Below, in pieces: positions 62,231 to 64,000 of a DNA stretch of 64,000 nucleotides; within the stretch, counting starts at the first letter, position 1, and every line of letters starts with the position of its first letter. The stretch comes from Marchantia polymorpha subsp. ruderalis. Taxonomy: Eukaryota > Streptophyta > Marchantiopsida > Marchantiales > Marchantiaceae. Below the pieces are notes generated by a model that worked only from the letters and a program-made list of their open reading frames with translations, was not told the DNA's origin and searched no databases. Both the position numbers and the translations under genes were made by a program. The stretch lies in the NCBI GenBank assembly GCA_037833965.1, contig AP031353.1, positions 12,092,501 to 12,156,500 of the forward strand, given 5' to 3'.

Positions 62231-63703
62231 CTAATCTGCCAGCAGAAGGGAGTAAGCTGGCAGGTCTTCCACCCGGTTCACGTCCTCCAACATCAACTCT
62301 CTCTCAAGTTGAGTACGTGTAGCCCGCAACACAGCCTGCTCACAACCAGTCCAAGTCGTTCAGCAAATACAGTCTCAGACTGAAGACGTAATTTCGGCAA
62401 TCTCTGGGTAAGTCGACAGGATATCCTCTGCAGAAAAACAACCGCTACACAAGAGATACTACAACCGCTACACACGACAATGCGTAGACAATGGAGGAAC
62501 TTTGAAGTAGAATGGTTTGGAAGTACATTGAATTCCATGTAAGATGCATGCATGGCAAGCCACTGTGCGTCCATCATTTCGAATGCAACGCAATAGAGCA
62601 TGTCAAATGCTGCCTCGTCCTCTGCAAGTTGAACGACACAATTACATCCACCAGTTCAGTGATCCATAATTTCTACCCAAACCATATCTTCGGTTGAGGA
62701 TCGCAAAAAGGTCTCAAATGAGAAATTGAGCCATGTGTTCGTACTGTTACGTAGGAGGTCCCAGCCTCCAATGTTTACACCGAAAGGTACAAACTGTTCA
62801 TTAGGAACGCTTGTCCTGAGCTATGCGCAAAAGTGAGGGAGTTTAAGTCACCGAAAAACCAAAAAAGTACCAACAAACACCGAGGTTTGAGTAGAGTGAT
62901 CTCACCTGCAAGAATCTTGCAGAAGGTGACTCCAGCTGGTGTACTTGGTACAGCTGAAAAATGAGAAGAAAAGGTGAGAAAATCCAAGGTGTGGGAGGCT
63001 CTACGTATTCCATTATTCTAATAGTAAATTAAGAATGACACCCATATTGGTGTACCCGTCTCTTTGAAAAATAGGAATTATACTCAGGTTGTATTTATGT
63101 TCATAGTTGAACATCCTATAACCTACACCTAAAAGACAAAACAACGCAGACCAATGAAACCTACATATCTGCCTGCCGGATCATAAAGTATGATCCGGCG
63201 GGCAACTTTCAATTTTGATGATATTTTACTACGCCCCTTGCAAGGAAGAAGAAAGTAAGGTGAAAACATTTATGGGTGATTCGAGGGCTAACAGTTAGCT
63301 GGAAAGACTATGTACCTGCCCGAAGGTCGAGCATCTGGATTAGCATAAATGTAATGTTGAGACCAGCAACGGCAAATGGATATTCCCATGTTGCCCTCTT
63401 GCCCTCTTTTTTATGCAACAACCGCTGAAAAGATCGCTGCACGCCGTCACAGTCATGCAACATTTAGTCCGCATGAAAGAGCAACTTAGGCACGAAGTGA
63501 GAGACAACGCCAGATAAGTGTATTAATCTCATACAAACCTCCCACGAATAGACAAGGAGTTCATTATATGCTAATAAAAGAATTCTGCTCAAGGCACCAA
63601 GATTCGACCAATTAATCAAATGCATATGTAGAGGTCAGTTTCACGTACAGGAAATTTGTGGGCCAAGAATAGAAGATTCTCTAGTGATACATATCCACCC
63701 CCT
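62231..63703 (-). CDS. ELMO/CED-12 domain protein, 3' five exons only (gene continues past the right edge)
   Basis: Minus-strand exons 63703-63649, 63436-63316, 62953-62906, 62621-62527 and 62335-62231 join in frame with GT-AG introns and end at TAG, giving the last 140 residues. The translation has the diagnostic ELMO sequence: GGGYVSLENLLF, RSFQRLLHKKEGKRATWEYP, FAVAGLNITFMLIQMLDL, LYCVAFEMMDAQWLAMH, ASYMEFNAVLRATRTQLERE and EDLPAY near the end. The first exon starts after two bases of a split codon, and completing it gives the Arg of the family's DFRG motif, so upstream exons are missing. They are not seen in 63704-64000. In animals ELMO domains act with small GTPases, as Rac exchange partners or Arf/Arl GTPase activators; plant members are little studied. 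Confidence 0.9.
63170..63204. repeat. Strong 16-bp hairpin in an ELMO gene intron
   Basis: TGCCTGCCGGATCATA and TATGATCCGGCGGGCA pair over 16 bases with one mismatch (a G·U pair in RNA) around a three-base loop. It lies in the intron between the exons ending at 63316 and starting at 62953. The stem is short for a microRNA precursor; it may be a small foldback insertion. Confidence 0.85.
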
Positions 63704-64000
63704 CTGCATTTCCAGTGTGAAAAATTAGCCACTCATGTCATTTCTCGCTCGTCATACCTCCAGGTGTAACATTTGATTTCCATCCAAAAGCCTTGTAGAT
63801 CATGAAACGGAACGACTAAATAGACGCAATAATGCGTTAATGATCAGCACCATCTGCTAATCTACTCAAATTGACGTATTCTGCTCATGCGCTAGCTGTG
63901 ATCAAAATCTGATAGATATGAAAAAAGCAAGAAAAATACAAACATGGAACCAGTGGACCGCAATGGAATGAGTACCATAATCAGCAACGATCACTACAGG
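63704..64000. other. Right edge, probably an intron of the ELMO gene
   Basis: No exon ending in a codon that would continue into the exon at 63703 was found. A 34-base segment (63791-63758) reads AFGWKSNVTPG, loosely like the GW block upstream of DFRG, but its phase does not fit the preferred acceptor. The stretch is best treated as intron. Confidence 0.45.

Noticed and set aside
63758..63791. Possible additional ELMO exon reading AFGWKSNVTPG
   Set aside because: It fits only an alternative acceptor phase of the next exon and lacks the conserved DFRG block. The preferred acceptor restores the Arg of that motif from an exon beyond the window.
1..64000. CRISPR arrays, operons, ribosome binding sites and bacterial terminators
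   Set aside because: Intron-rich plant-type genes show that this is eukaryotic nuclear DNA, and no regularly spaced repeat array was seen.

Overview
The window looks like nuclear DNA of a land plant, most plausibly a bryophyte such as a moss. That placement is an inference: the genes are plant-type, intron-rich and compact, one encodes a chloroplast ferredoxin-thioredoxin reductase subunit, and they lie between long, very A+T-rich blocks of decayed transposons. I could run no search or phylogeny, so the species is open.

Six host genes could be rebuilt by joining exons, and all joins keep frame with GT-AG introns except one GC-AG intron. From left to right they are: an FHA-domain protein like plant FHA2 (8710-10300, minus); cyclin-L, an RS-rich cyclin tied to CDK11-type kinases and splicing (19615-23172, plus); a 108-residue conserved plant protein starting MGSLMAGW (45431-46589, plus); the catalytic subunit of ferredoxin-thioredoxin reductase (54220-56307, minus); a TPR and coiled-coil protein with a C-terminal membrane helix and a likely chloroplast transit peptide (58104-60484, minus); and the 3' part of an ELMO-domain gene that runs off the right edge (62231-63703, minus). 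Two of these six probably act in the chloroplast. Nothing suggests an operon-like unit; they look independently transcribed.

The rest is mostly mobile-element debris. Recognisable pieces are a nearly intact pogo/Tigger-type transposase (2247-4065, broken by one extra A and a stop codon), a hAT-like C-terminal remnant (12567-13112), Copia polymerase remnants in three A+T-rich places (about 5.1, 13.4 and 30.8-33.2 kb), and a better preserved but 5'-truncated Copia element with its 3' LTR (49.1-51.6 kb). The Copia remnant at 30.8-33.2 kb carries two nested insertions: a 212-bp MITE with 45-bp inverted ends, and an unidentified G+C-richer island of about 650 bp (31.13-31.80 kb) densely packed with hairpins. 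That island is the most unusual object in the window.

Large gene-free stretches (about 5.4-8.7, 13.7-18.7, 23.2-30.8, 33.5-45.2, 46.6-49.1 and 51.6-54.2 kb) hold nothing I can assign to a gene. Short open frames there, including those in the G+C-rich promoter-like patches at 10.9-11.5, 40.2-40.7 and 56.6-57.1 kb, were not accepted as genes.
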